A stretch of 46,649 nucleotides of DNA from Candidatus Moranbacteria bacterium CG_4_9_14_3_um_filter_44_28 (GTDB taxonomy: Bacteria; Patescibacteriota; Minisyncoccia; Moranbacterales; UBA11712): assembly GCA_002790655.1 (NCBI GenBank), contig PFVO01000024.1, positions 433 through 47,081 on the forward strand, written 5' to 3'. The position numbers and the translations under genes were made by a program. A model generated the notes under the pieces. The model made no database searches, was not told the DNA's origin, and saw only the letters and a program-made list of their open reading frames with translations. Each line of letters opens with the position of its first letter. The stretch's first letter is position 1. Of the stretch, positions 9,246-17,678 are shown one piece after another.

Positions 9246-9270
9246 ATAACTTCACTAACGATTGACAATA

Positions 9271-9939
9271 ATGATTGAAATTTTGGAAAAAAAATCAGCC
9301 CTCGTGCAAAAACATAACCGCGAACTTTTGATCGGCTTTTGCGCCTTGCTGGCAATCGCGATTCGTCTTCTTTTTCCGGCCAAGATGAACGGGGAAATTT
9401 TTCTGATAAACCTCTTTTTGTTTCTCCTTTTCCCCTGGCTTGTTATCCGATATCTTCTCAAAGAAAACGCAAAAAATTTCGGGATCTCTCGGGGAAATCA
9501 CAAAAGGGGACTTGTTTTCTCCGCAATCTTCATCGTCGCCTTTTGTCTGATAAATTATTTTATCGTTCATAAATTCAACCTAAGAAACCACCTGCAAATT
9601 TCTCCGGATATAGTCAGGAGTTTTTGGGTTTTTCTCTGGTTTCAGCTCGCTATATCGCTTCCGGCCCATTTTTCCTGGGAATTTTTCTTCCGGGGATTTC
9701 TCCAACTGGGACTGGAAAAGAAAATCGGGAAATACGCGATAATTCTTCAGGCGCTGGCTCAAACCGCGCTTTACGCAAGAAGTTCCTGGGTAATCATTGC
9801 TCTGATCGGCCTTTCGTCTCTTGCGGCCGGCGTGATTGCCGGGCAAAGCCGCTCGATTTTTTATTCATTTTTATCCATGTGGCTTATTTCTGTCAGTCTC
9901 GATATAATGATCATAAGATATATTCATCAGGCGATATAA
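9271..9939 (+). CDS. CPBP (CAAX/Abi) family membrane protein, probably catalytically dead
   Basis: 222 residues from ATG 9271 (a TTG at 9262 is possible). It has about six to seven hydrophobic segments and the CPBP-type layout. The motif that is normally EExxxR reads WEFFFRG here, keeping one Glu and the Arg. The expected FxxxH motif is replaced by a LAQTALYARSS stretch, and the last motif (usually a His in helix 'ilaHalnN') reads YSFLSMWLISVS. With the metal-binding His residues apparently missing, it may be a scaffold, immunity-type or pseudo-enzyme. It sits inside the T4SS-like cluster, which suggests co-expression with it. Confidence 0.55.
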   Translation: MIEILEKKSALVQKHNRELLIGFCALLAIAIRLLFPAKMNGEIFLINLFLFLLFPWLVIRYLLKENAKNFGISRGNHKRGLVFSAIFIVAFCLINYFIVHKFNLRNHLQISPDIVRSFWVFLWFQLAISLPAHFSWEFFFRGFLQLGLEKKIGKYAIILQALAQTALYARSSWVIIALIGLSSLAAGVIAGQSRSIFYSFLSMWLISVSLDIMIIRYIHQAI

Positions 9940-9945
9940 AAACAT

Positions 9946-12900
9946 ATGAAAATAAATAAAAAGACAATATCCATCGCTTCCATTACGGCTCTTGTCTTGA
10001 ACCTTTTTCTTCCCGCTTTCGCTTGGGCCTATACTTTCTCGATTCCCAGTTTGCTTTACGGCGGAAGCGTCAATATTGACGTCAACAAAATCATACAAGA
10101 AGCAAATCTCACCTCCATATCCTCCATCACCGGAATGGCCTCCCAGTCTTCTGAACAGCGCTACGGAATCAATGAAGATATCTGGCGCACCGCCAAACGC
10201 AAAGTGCCCGGTCCCCGCGTCGAAATATTTTTTGACAACACCAATCCAAAACCGGGCGAGAAAGTTACCGCTCACGTCCTGCCCGAATTTTTCAAAAATG
10301 ATCCGCAAAACCTCTATTACACCTGGTATTTGATTCACACGAAAGACGGAACCATACAATCGGCCACCAACAGCATCCGTGACGGGAAAATCGAAGCTTC
10401 CCGCAATATGGCCCGGGGTGATTACGATCCGGATCTCGACGGAGAAAACTACGCTGATTTAGATGAAGATCCCGACAAAGACGGCTGGCCATCGGTCGAC
10501 GCCAATAGTTATGATGAAGACAAAACAGTTGCTCCTATGGGAGGCGCCGACGGCGTGGGAGGCCTTCCCGAAGAAACCGTTGAGGCCTATAGCTCCGCCT
10601 CCGAATGGTGCGACTCGCTGGGAGATCATTCCTGGAGCGACTGCTCCCTGTACGACGGATCTGACTACAGGCCGTTAGTCTCCTATTATACACCTCAAAC
10701 AAGCCAAAACAACCATTATTGCAACCTCTGCAAGGACTATTTCACCGGAGACGGCGCGACGTCATATTCAAGCGCTCAATCCGCACGAAATACCTGCTGC
10801 TACAACGCCACGCCGGAGTCATCCCTTCAGTGCTCTTCAACCGATCCCGACACCGGCGAGACGACTTATTATAAATGCGCTTACGACAGCAATCTCAATT
10901 ACTGCGGCGTCACTTACAATAGCCTCTTCGACAGCTGTTACAACGCGTTTCGAGAAGCAAACAAAAGCAACCTGACAACTTGTCTTGATGGCCAATACAG
11001 TTCCTGCAAGACGGATTGGGCTACCGTCCATGAAGACGCCGATGGCGACGGGTTTTCTGATTATAGCGAGGAAGATACTACCCGGGTGTCCCGCTGTTAC
11101 AAGCACAATGCCGGTACAAACTACAATGCCGGCATATTTCGGGAAAACGAATTGTCGGACAGCACCACTAGCGAATCATCTGGTTTAGATTTCTCCGTTT
11201 CTTGCAAACATAAATGGTTAAATGCGTCCGGATATAAATCCGGTTCAGGAAAGTTTCCGACAGGAGAGGAAAAATACTGGAAAACCGATCCGAATGATCC
11301 GGATACAGATGGCGACGGTTTCGTTGACGAGGCAGACGTGATCGGGCTGGGCCAGCAGGACTTCACCTGGACCTACCAAGAGGGAGACCGGGTGGGAGTC
11401 GCCGTTGAAGGAACGTCTATGCTCCCAACGGATGAGAGGACCGCCTATTATAAAATTATGTGGGGCCATCTTGATGTCTGTGACGGAACAAAAACCGGCT
11501 TGATGGCCAACGATGACTGCGACGATTCCGGCGATTATGGTTTTGGATTTCTGGCTACGAAATCACCGCACGAAAAGGGGGAGGAAAAAATAAAAGTCTC
11601 GCTTGTTTTTTCCCCGGACAACCCTGTTGCCGACCCGAGCAGCGAAAACAGCGACAATATAGCCGACGACGGAACAATCCTGGACGCCGACCAGATTACC
11701 GTTCTTTCTTCAATCGACAACGCCGATTCTAATCCAAACGATCTTTATTATACGTGGCAAATTTTAAAAGGAAGCCTCGAAGAAGATGACTGGGAGGAAA
11801 TAACCGATTTGGAGGATAACTTCAGCATAAACACTCCTTCCTCGGGAATAGGCTTAACTCAATTCAGCTTCGTGCCTAAAAAAGACGCGCTAAGCGGAGA
11901 TGAAGACATAATATATTTCAAGGTTTCCCTGACGGTCAGCCAGGCTTCCGAAACAACTTCCGGACGCGGAAGGTCCGGTGTCGTTGTGCCGGTCAATAAA
12001 AACGGAGTAAGAATCTCCCTTCACAAGGTTGACGTAAAAAACGGCCAGGCCACTCTTGGCGACGAAGTCTGCAACGAGGGACTTTATGTCTCCCTGTGTC
12101 CGGCTGTCCGAGGTCAGATGCTCGCCGCAAAAATTTCCGGAGGAAAATACAAAGCAAGCAATGCGGAATTTGCCTGGAAGGTAAACGGCAATTCTCTCTA
12201 TCCGCCGCCCGACGCTTCCTCTCTTTTCGACGGCTGGAGCAGCAATGTCTCCTTTTTCCCAGTTACCAAACAGGAACAGGAAATCGAGGAAATCAGCGTG
12301 ACGGCCACTCCCCAGGACAAGCTTCAGGCCGTTATCGGATCCCGGCTGATAACCGTCGCGTATCCGGCCGTGTTTATAAAATCATCCGACACAAGCATTG
12401 CCTGGCCCTTGACTTACACGACGCCAGATCCAAACCAGAAACAATCTTATCTCACCGTTGAAAGCTCCCGTATGTTCAACGCGCTGACTGCCTCTTCTGC
12501 CCCGTTTTATCTCGACTTTGTGCCTTATTATCTTCTCGGCAGCGATCCCAACACGCAAATCGACTGGCTGGTGAACGGCACCAGTATTCACGATATTGAT
12601 TTTTACGAAAATAATCCGGGTCTTGGCTTGGTCGAGCTGGAAAACAACGACCGGGGCATAAAAATCCCGACCAGCGAAAGCGAAGGGGTGTATTATGATA
12701 TTGCGGCGGAGATAAAGAAATACTGGAGCGACGAAGAGAGAGGAATTGCCTACACCGCCTGGGGGGTAGCGCCTCAAACTCTTGACGGAAAAGGCTCCGT
12801 TACTATTGCCACCACCGCTTTTTCGCCGTATGCCGGCGAGGAAATCGGTTTGAAAAATCCGAGGCAGATTCTGGCTGCCATTGGAACGAATCTGCCTCAT

Positions 12901-13011
12901 TATTTTATGTACCTCTTGCGACTTACCCTCACTATGATGATTATGTTTTTCGCGAGCGCAGTTCTCTATGGATTAACTCGACGCTTACCCATTGGTTATG
13001 AAGAAAAATAA
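9946..13011 (+). CDS. Large secreted Cys-rich surface protein with calcium-loop repeats
   Basis: 1021 residues. A clear signal peptide (basic MKINKK, hydrophobic core, cleavage likely after AFAWA near residue 28). Three Asp-rich segments of the TSP3/dockerin type (DPDLDGENYADLDEDPDKDG near 165, DADGDGFSDYSEED near 365, DPNDPDTDGDGFVDEADV near 450) look like calcium-binding loops. Residues ~220-350 are unusually rich in Cys, suggesting disulfides or metal. Several beta-sandwich-like regions follow, and a C-terminal membrane helix (~985-1005) ends in a short positive tail. It starts 6 bases after the previous gene and overlaps the next by 14 bases. It is likely a surface-exposed adhesin or structural part of the T4SS-like apparatus. 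Confidence 0.6.
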   Translation: MKINKKTISIASITALVLNLFLPAFAWAYTFSIPSLLYGGSVNIDVNKIIQEANLTSISSITGMASQSSEQRYGINEDIWRTAKRKVPGPRVEIFFDNTNPKPGEKVTAHVLPEFFKNDPQNLYYTWYLIHTKDGTIQSATNSIRDGKIEASRNMARGDYDPDLDGENYADLDEDPDKDGWPSVDANSYDEDKTVAPMGGADGVGGLPEETVEAYSSASEWCDSLGDHSWSDCSLYDGSDYRPLVSYYTPQTSQNNHYCNLCKDYFTGDGATSYSSAQSARNTCCYNATPESSLQCSSTDPDTGETTYYKCAYDSNLNYCGVTYNSLFDSCYNAFREANKSNLTTCLDGQYSSCKTDWATVHEDADGDGFSDYSEEDTTRVSRCYKHNAGTNYNAGIFRENELSDSTTSESSGLDFSVSCKHKWLNASGYKSGSGKFPTGEEKYWKTDPNDPDTDGDGFVDEADVIGLGQQDFTWTYQEGDRVGVAVEGTSMLPTDERTAYYKIMWGHLDVCDGTKTGLMANDDCDDSGDYGFGFLATKSPHEKGEEKIKVSLVFSPDNPVADPSSENSDNIADDGTILDADQITVLSSIDNADSNPNDLYYTWQILKGSLEEDDWEEITDLEDNFSINTPSSGIGLTQFSFVPKKDALSGDEDIIYFKVSLTVSQASETTSGRGRSGVVVPVNKNGVRISLHKVDVKNGQATLGDEVCNEGLYVSLCPAVRGQMLAAKISGGKYKASNAEFAWKVNGNSLYPPPDASSLFDGWSSNVSFFPVTKQEQEIEEISVTATPQDKLQAVIGSRLITVAYPAVFIKSSDTSIAWPLTYTTPDPNQKQSYLTVESSRMFNALTASSAPFYLDFVPYYLLGSDPNTQIDWLVNGTSIHDIDFYENNPGLGLVELENNDRGIKIPTSESEGVYYDIAAEIKKYWSDEERGIAYTAWGVAPQTLDGKGSVTIATTAFSPYAGEEIGLKNPRQILAAIGTNLPHYFMYLLRLTLTMMIMFFASAVLYGLTRRLPIGYEEK

Positions 13012-13855
13012 AAAGAAAATGTTTCTGGCAGCCGTTGTGCTTACATCCATCCTTGTCTTCAGCTGGTCGCCTGCTTTCGCGCAATACAAAAACCAAGAGA
13101 AAATTCCCGGCCCCGGCGGCGAGCAGACCTCTGACTTTCCGACTTACTTGAAACAAATAATAAATTTCGGCTTCGCCACCATTGGAATTCTGGCTCTTTG
13201 GATGATCGTCATTGGAGCCTATCAGTACTTGATGGCCGCCGGAAACATCGGAAAAGTGGATTCGGCCAAAGAAACAATCGGCTCCGCGCTTCTCGGATTG
13301 ATTCTGGGTCTTTGCGCCTGGATAATCCTTTATAAAATCAACCCGGATCTGGTGAAGATGGACTTGTCGCGGATACAGGGGTTGGGAGGAGAAGTTGGCG
13401 CAGGCATATTGCCCGGCTCCCTGCCTCGTTCAATCGCGGGGAAAGTAATCGCAAGCGAAGATGAGATGAGAAAATTATACGATCCGCTCATTGAAAAATA
13501 CGCGAAGCAAGAGGGAGTTGACCCAAACGCCATCCGCGCATTGATTGCTCATGAAAGCAAGTGGAATCGCGAAGCAATCAGTCCTACGAACGATTACGGC
13601 TTAATGCAAATAAACCAATCTTCTCACTCGTCCTTTTTTTCTAACGGAAACTGGAAAGATCCTGAATATAATATTAGCTATGGAACAAAGTATTTTGCCC
13701 AGCGCCTCAATTGGGCAAAAAGTCAGACTAGCGATCCAAATGAACAGTACTATCTTGCTTTCGCGGCCTACAATCGTCCGGCTAACCCGAATCTGGGATA
13801 TGCTTCGCTTGTCAATTGGCAATTCCAAAGGTTTTCCAATCAAAAAACAGGCTGA
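12998..13855 (+). CDS. VirB2/TrbC-like pilin fused to a VirB1-like lytic transglycosylase
   Basis: 285 residues from ATG 12998, overlapping the preceding gene by 14 bases (TTG 12992 is less likely). A signal peptide (cleaved near AFA-QY, ~28) is followed by two membrane helices (~52-80 and ~93-113) separated by a short GNIGKVDSAKE loop, the pattern of VirB2/TrbC-type pilins. From about 155 comes an SLT lytic transglycosylase domain: AHESKWN with catalytic E186, then GLMQIN at ~201, and AFAAYNRP near the end. VirB1 enzymes open peptidoglycan for pilus assembly; here the enzyme seems tethered to the pilin-like segment. Domain calls are firm; 'pilin' is inferred from topology. Confidence 0.75.
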   Translation: MKKNKKKMFLAAVVLTSILVFSWSPAFAQYKNQEKIPGPGGEQTSDFPTYLKQIINFGFATIGILALWMIVIGAYQYLMAAGNIGKVDSAKETIGSALLGLILGLCAWIILYKINPDLVKMDLSRIQGLGGEVGAGILPGSLPRSIAGKVIASEDEMRKLYDPLIEKYAKQEGVDPNAIRALIAHESKWNREAISPTNDYGLMQINQSSHSSFFSNGNWKDPEYNISYGTKYFAQRLNWAKSQTSDPNEQYYLAFAAYNRPANPNLGYASLVNWQFQRFSNQKTG

Positions 13856-13868
13856 AATAATATTATTT

Positions 13869-15044
13869 ATGACCAAAAAGATATTCGCTATTTCCACGCT
13901 TATTTTAGTGCTCGTTGTTGGAGCTATTTTTGTTTATAATTTCGCTTTCAAAAAATCTTCGTCCCAGAAAACAGCCGAAAGTACCGGAAACGGGCAAAAA
14001 ACAAGCGTGGAAGGAAAAACATCGACGCCCGAAAAAGAAAAAACGGATTCTTCAAAAGAAACTCCGATCGTTTCAGTCACGGATGAGTCTGTTTTCGGTG
14101 CGACACTCTCGCCCGATGGGGAATATATCTACTTGTTTCTTGGAAGCAACGGTCAGCTTAATCAAATTGACCTCGACGGCAAACTGGAAAAGGTTCTCTC
14201 CACTGAAAAATTCCAAAACTTGAAAAAAATTATCTGGAATAAATCAAAAGACCGGGTGATTATCGAAACAAAAGACGCTTCCGGAAAATTTTCCAAGCTC
14301 CTCTATTATGATTTGACAAACAAATCCGTGATCACCCTAAAAAACAACATTGACTCGGTCGCCTGGTCGAACTTGGGAGACAAAATAATTTATAAATACT
14401 ACGATTCGAAAACGAAGAAGCGCACCGTCAGCCTTTCCGACCCCAACGGGAAAAACTGGCGCGATCTCGCAAACTTTGATTACTACAACACTGAAATAAG
14501 CCCCCTGCCCGTGTCGTCTGACATTTCCTACTGGCCAAGTCCCAACGCCTTCACGGCTACGTCGGTCAATTTGGTCTCCTTTTCGGGAAAAGATAAAAAA
14601 GAAATTCTAAAGGACCGCTTCGGCGTAAATATTCTCTGGTCTCCGAACGGCCAATGGGGAGTAGTAAGTTATACCGACCAAAAAGGCGGCCACAAAACCG
14701 ATTTGGCTCTTATGAGCCCTCGAGACGGTCAATCTCAATCATTGGGTTTCCCGTCCTTTGCCTCAAAATGCGTCTGGTCAGCTGATTCAAAATTTATCTT
14801 TTGCGCCATGCCGGGAAACATTCCCGAATCAGCCGTTCTCCCCAATGACTGGCAGGAAGAAAAAATCGAAACCAGCGACACTTTTTGGAAAATCGAAGCA
14901 GTCAGCGGGAAAAAAACGCGCCTGATTGACGCAGAGAAAATCTCCGGCTCATTCGATGTTCTCAATCCGTTCTTGTCTAAAGATGAAAAAACCTTGTTCT
15001 TTGTGAACAAGGCCGACGGGAAACTTTACAAACTGACGCTTTAG
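13869..15044 (+). CDS. Membrane-anchored beta-propeller (TolB/WD40-like) protein
   Basis: 391 residues from ATG 13869, 13 bases after the previous stop. One N-terminal membrane helix (~5-25) is followed by a Ser/Lys/Glu-rich linker and then repeated blades with 'LSPDGEYIYLF', 'SKDRVIIET', 'WSNLGDKIIYKY', 'WSPNGQWGVVSY', 'WSADSKFIFCAMPG' and 'LSKDEKTLFFVNK'. These are typical WD40/TolB-type repeats. It is probably displayed outside the membrane as a binding platform. It is the last gene of the plus-strand cluster and converges on the polysaccharide operon; only two bases separate its stop from that of the opposing gene. Confidence 0.75.
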   Translation: MTKKIFAISTLILVLVVGAIFVYNFAFKKSSSQKTAESTGNGQKTSVEGKTSTPEKEKTDSSKETPIVSVTDESVFGATLSPDGEYIYLFLGSNGQLNQIDLDGKLEKVLSTEKFQNLKKIIWNKSKDRVIIETKDASGKFSKLLYYDLTNKSVITLKNNIDSVAWSNLGDKIIYKYYDSKTKKRTVSLSDPNGKNWRDLANFDYYNTEISPLPVSSDISYWPSPNAFTATSVNLVSFSGKDKKEILKDRFGVNILWSPNGQWGVVSYTDQKGGHKTDLALMSPRDGQSQSLGFPSFASKCVWSADSKFIFCAMPGNIPESAVLPNDWQEEKIETSDTFWKIEAVSGKKTRLIDAEKISGSFDVLNPFLSKDEKTLFFVNKADGKLYKLTL

Positions 15045-15046
15045 CG

Positions 15047-16312
15047 TCATCCCGAGCGACGCAAAGCAGAGCCGAGGGATCCCGCCAGATAAAAATTCAC
15101 CGCAATTATCACCCAAAACATTGTGGATAAGTCGTTCCTCCAATACGTCGTATCAACGAGCCCGTGAATGAGAAAATAGAGCATAATGACGAGACATAAA
15201 GTTCCATACAAGCGGTTATTTTCAATCGCTTTTTTGTTATCGCGGAAAAATTGGGCTAGCAACAAAATAAATCCGGCGAAACCAACGATTCCCGCCTCGA
15301 GCCAGAAGGCTAAAAACAAATTATGCGGTTGAGGAACCGCCCATTCGGGATAGGGCGGGAAATATTTCTGGTATTCAAGATATTTGTTCTGGAAATTTCC
15401 CGGTCCGATTCCAAAAACAGGATTTTTTTGAATCATCAGCCCGGCTGATTTCCAAATAATTTCCCGAGAGGCTAAAGAGGAGCGATTACCAAGGTTTTTT
15501 ATGTTTTCGAATTTTCCAAAATCCGCGATACCAGCCAAGATTATAAGAATTATAATCATTATAAAAAGATATTTTTTTAACCATATTTCCCTATATTTAA
15601 GCCATAATATGGCAATAAGCGTCAGGCCAATCGCCAGCCAAGCCCCGTAGGATTTTGTTAGAAAAAGATTAAGTGAAATTAAGATTATCCCAACAGTCGT
15701 TAATAATAATTTCCAGCTGCTCTTCAAGGTTCGACCTTTTCCTTCCCCGACTTCTCGTCGGGGAATTCCCCAAGGTCGAACCTTGTACAGTCCGATCAAA
15801 AAAATTGGCGCGAGAAACATCGCCAGTTGATTGGGAGAGTCATAAAATATCGTGAGTCTTCCGTCATAAGTCAAAAGGCCGGAAATCCAATAGTAAATCC
15901 CTTCGATTGATACAAAAACACCGGAACAAAAAAGCGCCGCAAGCGACCAATCAAGAAGTTTTTTGTCCCTTTTGAGATTATCGTAAAAAATCAGAGCAAA
16001 TATTATTGGTAAAACAAACCAGCCTTTGAGGATGCCCAGGCCGACGTAATAATTTTTATTCACCAAAAGCGAGGAAGCTATCCCGATTAAAATTAAAATT
16101 ATCGGCAACCAATACTTTCTCCAACTTCCCCAATTAACCCAATCGCCTCTATTTCCCAACTTTTTAAAAAACCAAATAATCACCAAAGCCAAAATTAAAA
16201 TTTCAACTAAATTCAAAGAAATCCAGCCATATTTAAATTTGATAAAATAAAAGGGCAGAAAGAACAAAATTATCAGAATTAAAAATTGTTGAAATCGCTT
16301 TAAAACAAGCAT
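15047..16312 (-). CDS. O-antigen ligase/polymerase-like membrane protein
   Basis: 421 residues from the ATG at 16312; a TTG at 16327 would add five. Ten or more membrane helices. The conserved large-loop segment GIGPGNFQNKY followed by PQPHNLFLAFWLEAGI is the signature of the WaaL/Wzy (PF04932) family, which joins or polymerises surface glycans on the outer face of the membrane. It is last in the flippase-GT2-ligase operon. Two repeat-derived insertions are visible: a 59-base palindrome inside the gene (15726-15784), encoding an RPWGIPRREVGEGKGR loop, and the last residues (LGSALRRSG), which come from a separate repeat word. WaaL and Wzy cannot be told apart from sequence alone. Confidence 0.8.
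   Translation of the reverse strand: MLVLKRFQQFLILIILFFLPFYFIKFKYGWISLNLVEILILALVIIWFFKKLGNRGDWVNWGSWRKYWLPIILILIGIASSLLVNKNYYVGLGILKGWFVLPIIFALIFYDNLKRDKKLLDWSLAALFCSGVFVSIEGIYYWISGLLTYDGRLTIFYDSPNQLAMFLAPIFLIGLYKVRPWGIPRREVGEGKGRTLKSSWKLLLTTVGIILISLNLFLTKSYGAWLAIGLTLIAILWLKYREIWLKKYLFIMIIILIILAGIADFGKFENIKNLGNRSSLASREIIWKSAGLMIQKNPVFGIGPGNFQNKYLEYQKYFPPYPEWAVPQPHNLFLAFWLEAGIVGFAGFILLLAQFFRDNKKAIENNRLYGTLCLVIMLYFLIHGLVDTTYWRNDLSTMFWVIIAVNFYLAGSLGSALRRSG
15048..15083. repeat. Dispersed CATCCCGAGCGA-type repeat at convergent gene ends
   Basis: The stretch from CGTCATCCCGAGCGACGC to CGAGGGATCCCG is of a type seen scattered through many bacterial genomes (recalled, not checked here). It forms the last codons of the minus-strand ligase gene and lies immediately after the TAG of the beta-propeller gene. 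CATCCCGAG and CGAGGGATC can pair imperfectly, so it may also serve as a bidirectional hairpin. Confidence 0.45.
15726..15784. repeat. In-frame palindromic element inside an O-antigen ligase gene
   Basis: Outer arms AAGGTTCGACCTT and AAGGTCGAACCTT are exact reverse complements. They enclose an inner hairpin CCCCGAC-TTCTC-GTCGGGG. The whole element keeps the ligase frame open and encodes a hydrophilic loop between membrane helices. Confidence 0.75.
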
Positions 16313-16341
16313 ATAGTTTTTTCGCAAGTTTTTAATTTTTC

Positions 16342-16385
16342 GCTGCCCGCCCGCATGACTAGCGTCAGCGTGTCGGGCGGGTAGC
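16342..16385. repeat. GC-rich hairpin between the two ligase-like genes
   Basis: GCTGCCCGCCCG at 16342-16353 pairs with CGGGCGGGTAGC at 16374-16385, one mismatch in 12. The loop contains the further pairable words GACTAGCGTC and GCGTGTC. It is related in composition to the CCCGCC element at 33191 and may be a REP-like repeat or an mRNA processing hairpin. Confidence 0.6.
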
Positions 16386-16394
16386 TTTTCGTTT

Positions 16395-17678
16395 TTAGAT
16401 TTTAGATTTTAGCTTAACCTTTTCATTCTTTCGAGTATATAATCCCAAGGCCAGTAAGATTAAAAAAATCACCATCACCTGCGGTGACCAGATTGGAGTA
16501 TCGAAAATCCCATGAACAAAGAAATAAACAAATCCGGAAGCTGTGCCCAAGCCCAAAAAATCTCCCGCGGCAACACCCTGCCAGATACCGACTGCCAGCA
16601 GAGCCAAAAAAACAATCCCGTTCAAAATTCCTGTCTCTGCCGCAATGTCCAGAAACAAATTATGGGCGTAAATTGACGATCGTTCGCCAGCTGTCGGGTC
16701 AACGCGTGCAGAATAATTCCCCAAGCCAACCCCGAAAAGAGGATAGTCCTGAATCATATCAGCGGCCTGACGCCAATTCTGGAGTCTTTCAATGTTGGAA
16801 CCTTCTTTGAAATTAAAAGCGGAAACCAGCCTCTGAAAAATTGCCTGCTGATATATGATCAAAACAGCGGCCAGCACAACCGCGCCGGCAATTACAACCT
16901 TCCCCAAAACATTTTTTCTTTTCAAAAGAAGCACTAAAAAGAACAATGTCCCAGAAGCAGCGCCGAGATACGCCCCTCGGGAAAATGAAAAGCCAATCGC
17001 CAAGACCATAAGCAGGCTTCCAGCTAGATACATTATCTTCAAAAAATTATTCCTTTCGCGCAACAACAAACCGAGCCCCGTAAAAAAACACAGGCTGACA
17101 AAAAAAGAAAAAATATGCGGATCGGCGAATACGCCAAAGGCCCGCATCCAGGTCTCACCGGAAACATTCACCAGCCAGCTGGGATTGGTCGCCACGAGTT
17201 TTCCAAAGGAACTCCCCAGGAAAAAAACGGCCAATTTTTTCCAGATTTTTAAGGTTGCCTCGAGTCCCAAAACAAACGGCAAGGCAAACTGAACGAGTCC
17301 TGTAACCGCCGCTAAAACTCCGCTTGCCCAAATTATCCTGGCCGTTTTTGCCCGGAATTTTTCATTCCGCGCCAAATCGGTGGCGACAAAATAAACCGGC
17401 ACGATCGAAAACAAATATAAAATTTTTCTTACTCCTTTTGTCCAATCAAGCCCTCCCCAAAGAGAAACGAGCGACAAAAACAGGAAAGAAAGAAGGAGCC
17501 AGGTTTGGGCCTGATTGGCAACCCGGACTTTTTTTTGGGCCAAACTCCGAACAAGCCACAGAAAAAAAACAGCCGGAACGAGAACCCGGGTTATGACGAG
17601 ATCAATATTATCACCTATATTAAGCGCGAATTGAAAGGGGAGGATAAAAACCAATCCCAAAAAAAGATATTCTATCAT
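16395..17678 (-). CDS. O-antigen ligase/polymerase-like membrane protein (second paralogue)
   Basis: 427 residues from ATG 17678; a GTG sits one codon upstream. Twelve or so membrane helices, with the family loop GVGLGNYSARVDP...AHNLFLDIAAETGIL, parallel to the loop of the neighbouring gene at 15047. Its ATG shares one base with the TGA of the preceding glycosyltransferase (TGATG), so translation is coupled. Two ligase-type genes side by side suggest that one polymerises and the other attaches a glycan, or that two glycan types exist (inference). Confidence 0.8.
   Translation of the reverse strand: MIEYLFLGLVFILPFQFALNIGDNIDLVITRVLVPAVFFLWLVRSLAQKKVRVANQAQTWLLLSFLFLSLVSLWGGLDWTKGVRKILYLFSIVPVYFVATDLARNEKFRAKTARIIWASGVLAAVTGLVQFALPFVLGLEATLKIWKKLAVFFLGSSFGKLVATNPSWLVNVSGETWMRAFGVFADPHIFSFFVSLCFFTGLGLLLRERNNFLKIMYLAGSLLMVLAIGFSFSRGAYLGAASGTLFFLVLLLKRKNVLGKVVIAGAVVLAAVLIIYQQAIFQRLVSAFNFKEGSNIERLQNWRQAADMIQDYPLFGVGLGNYSARVDPTAGERSSIYAHNLFLDIAAETGILNGIVFLALLAVGIWQGVAAGDFLGLGTASGFVYFFVHGIFDTPIWSPQVMVIFLILLALGLYTRKNEKVKLKSKI

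Noticed and set aside
13680-13868. Start of the propeller gene inside the transglycosylase gene
   Set aside because: The added residues are antisense-like shadow sequence; the ATG at 13869 precedes a clear membrane anchor.
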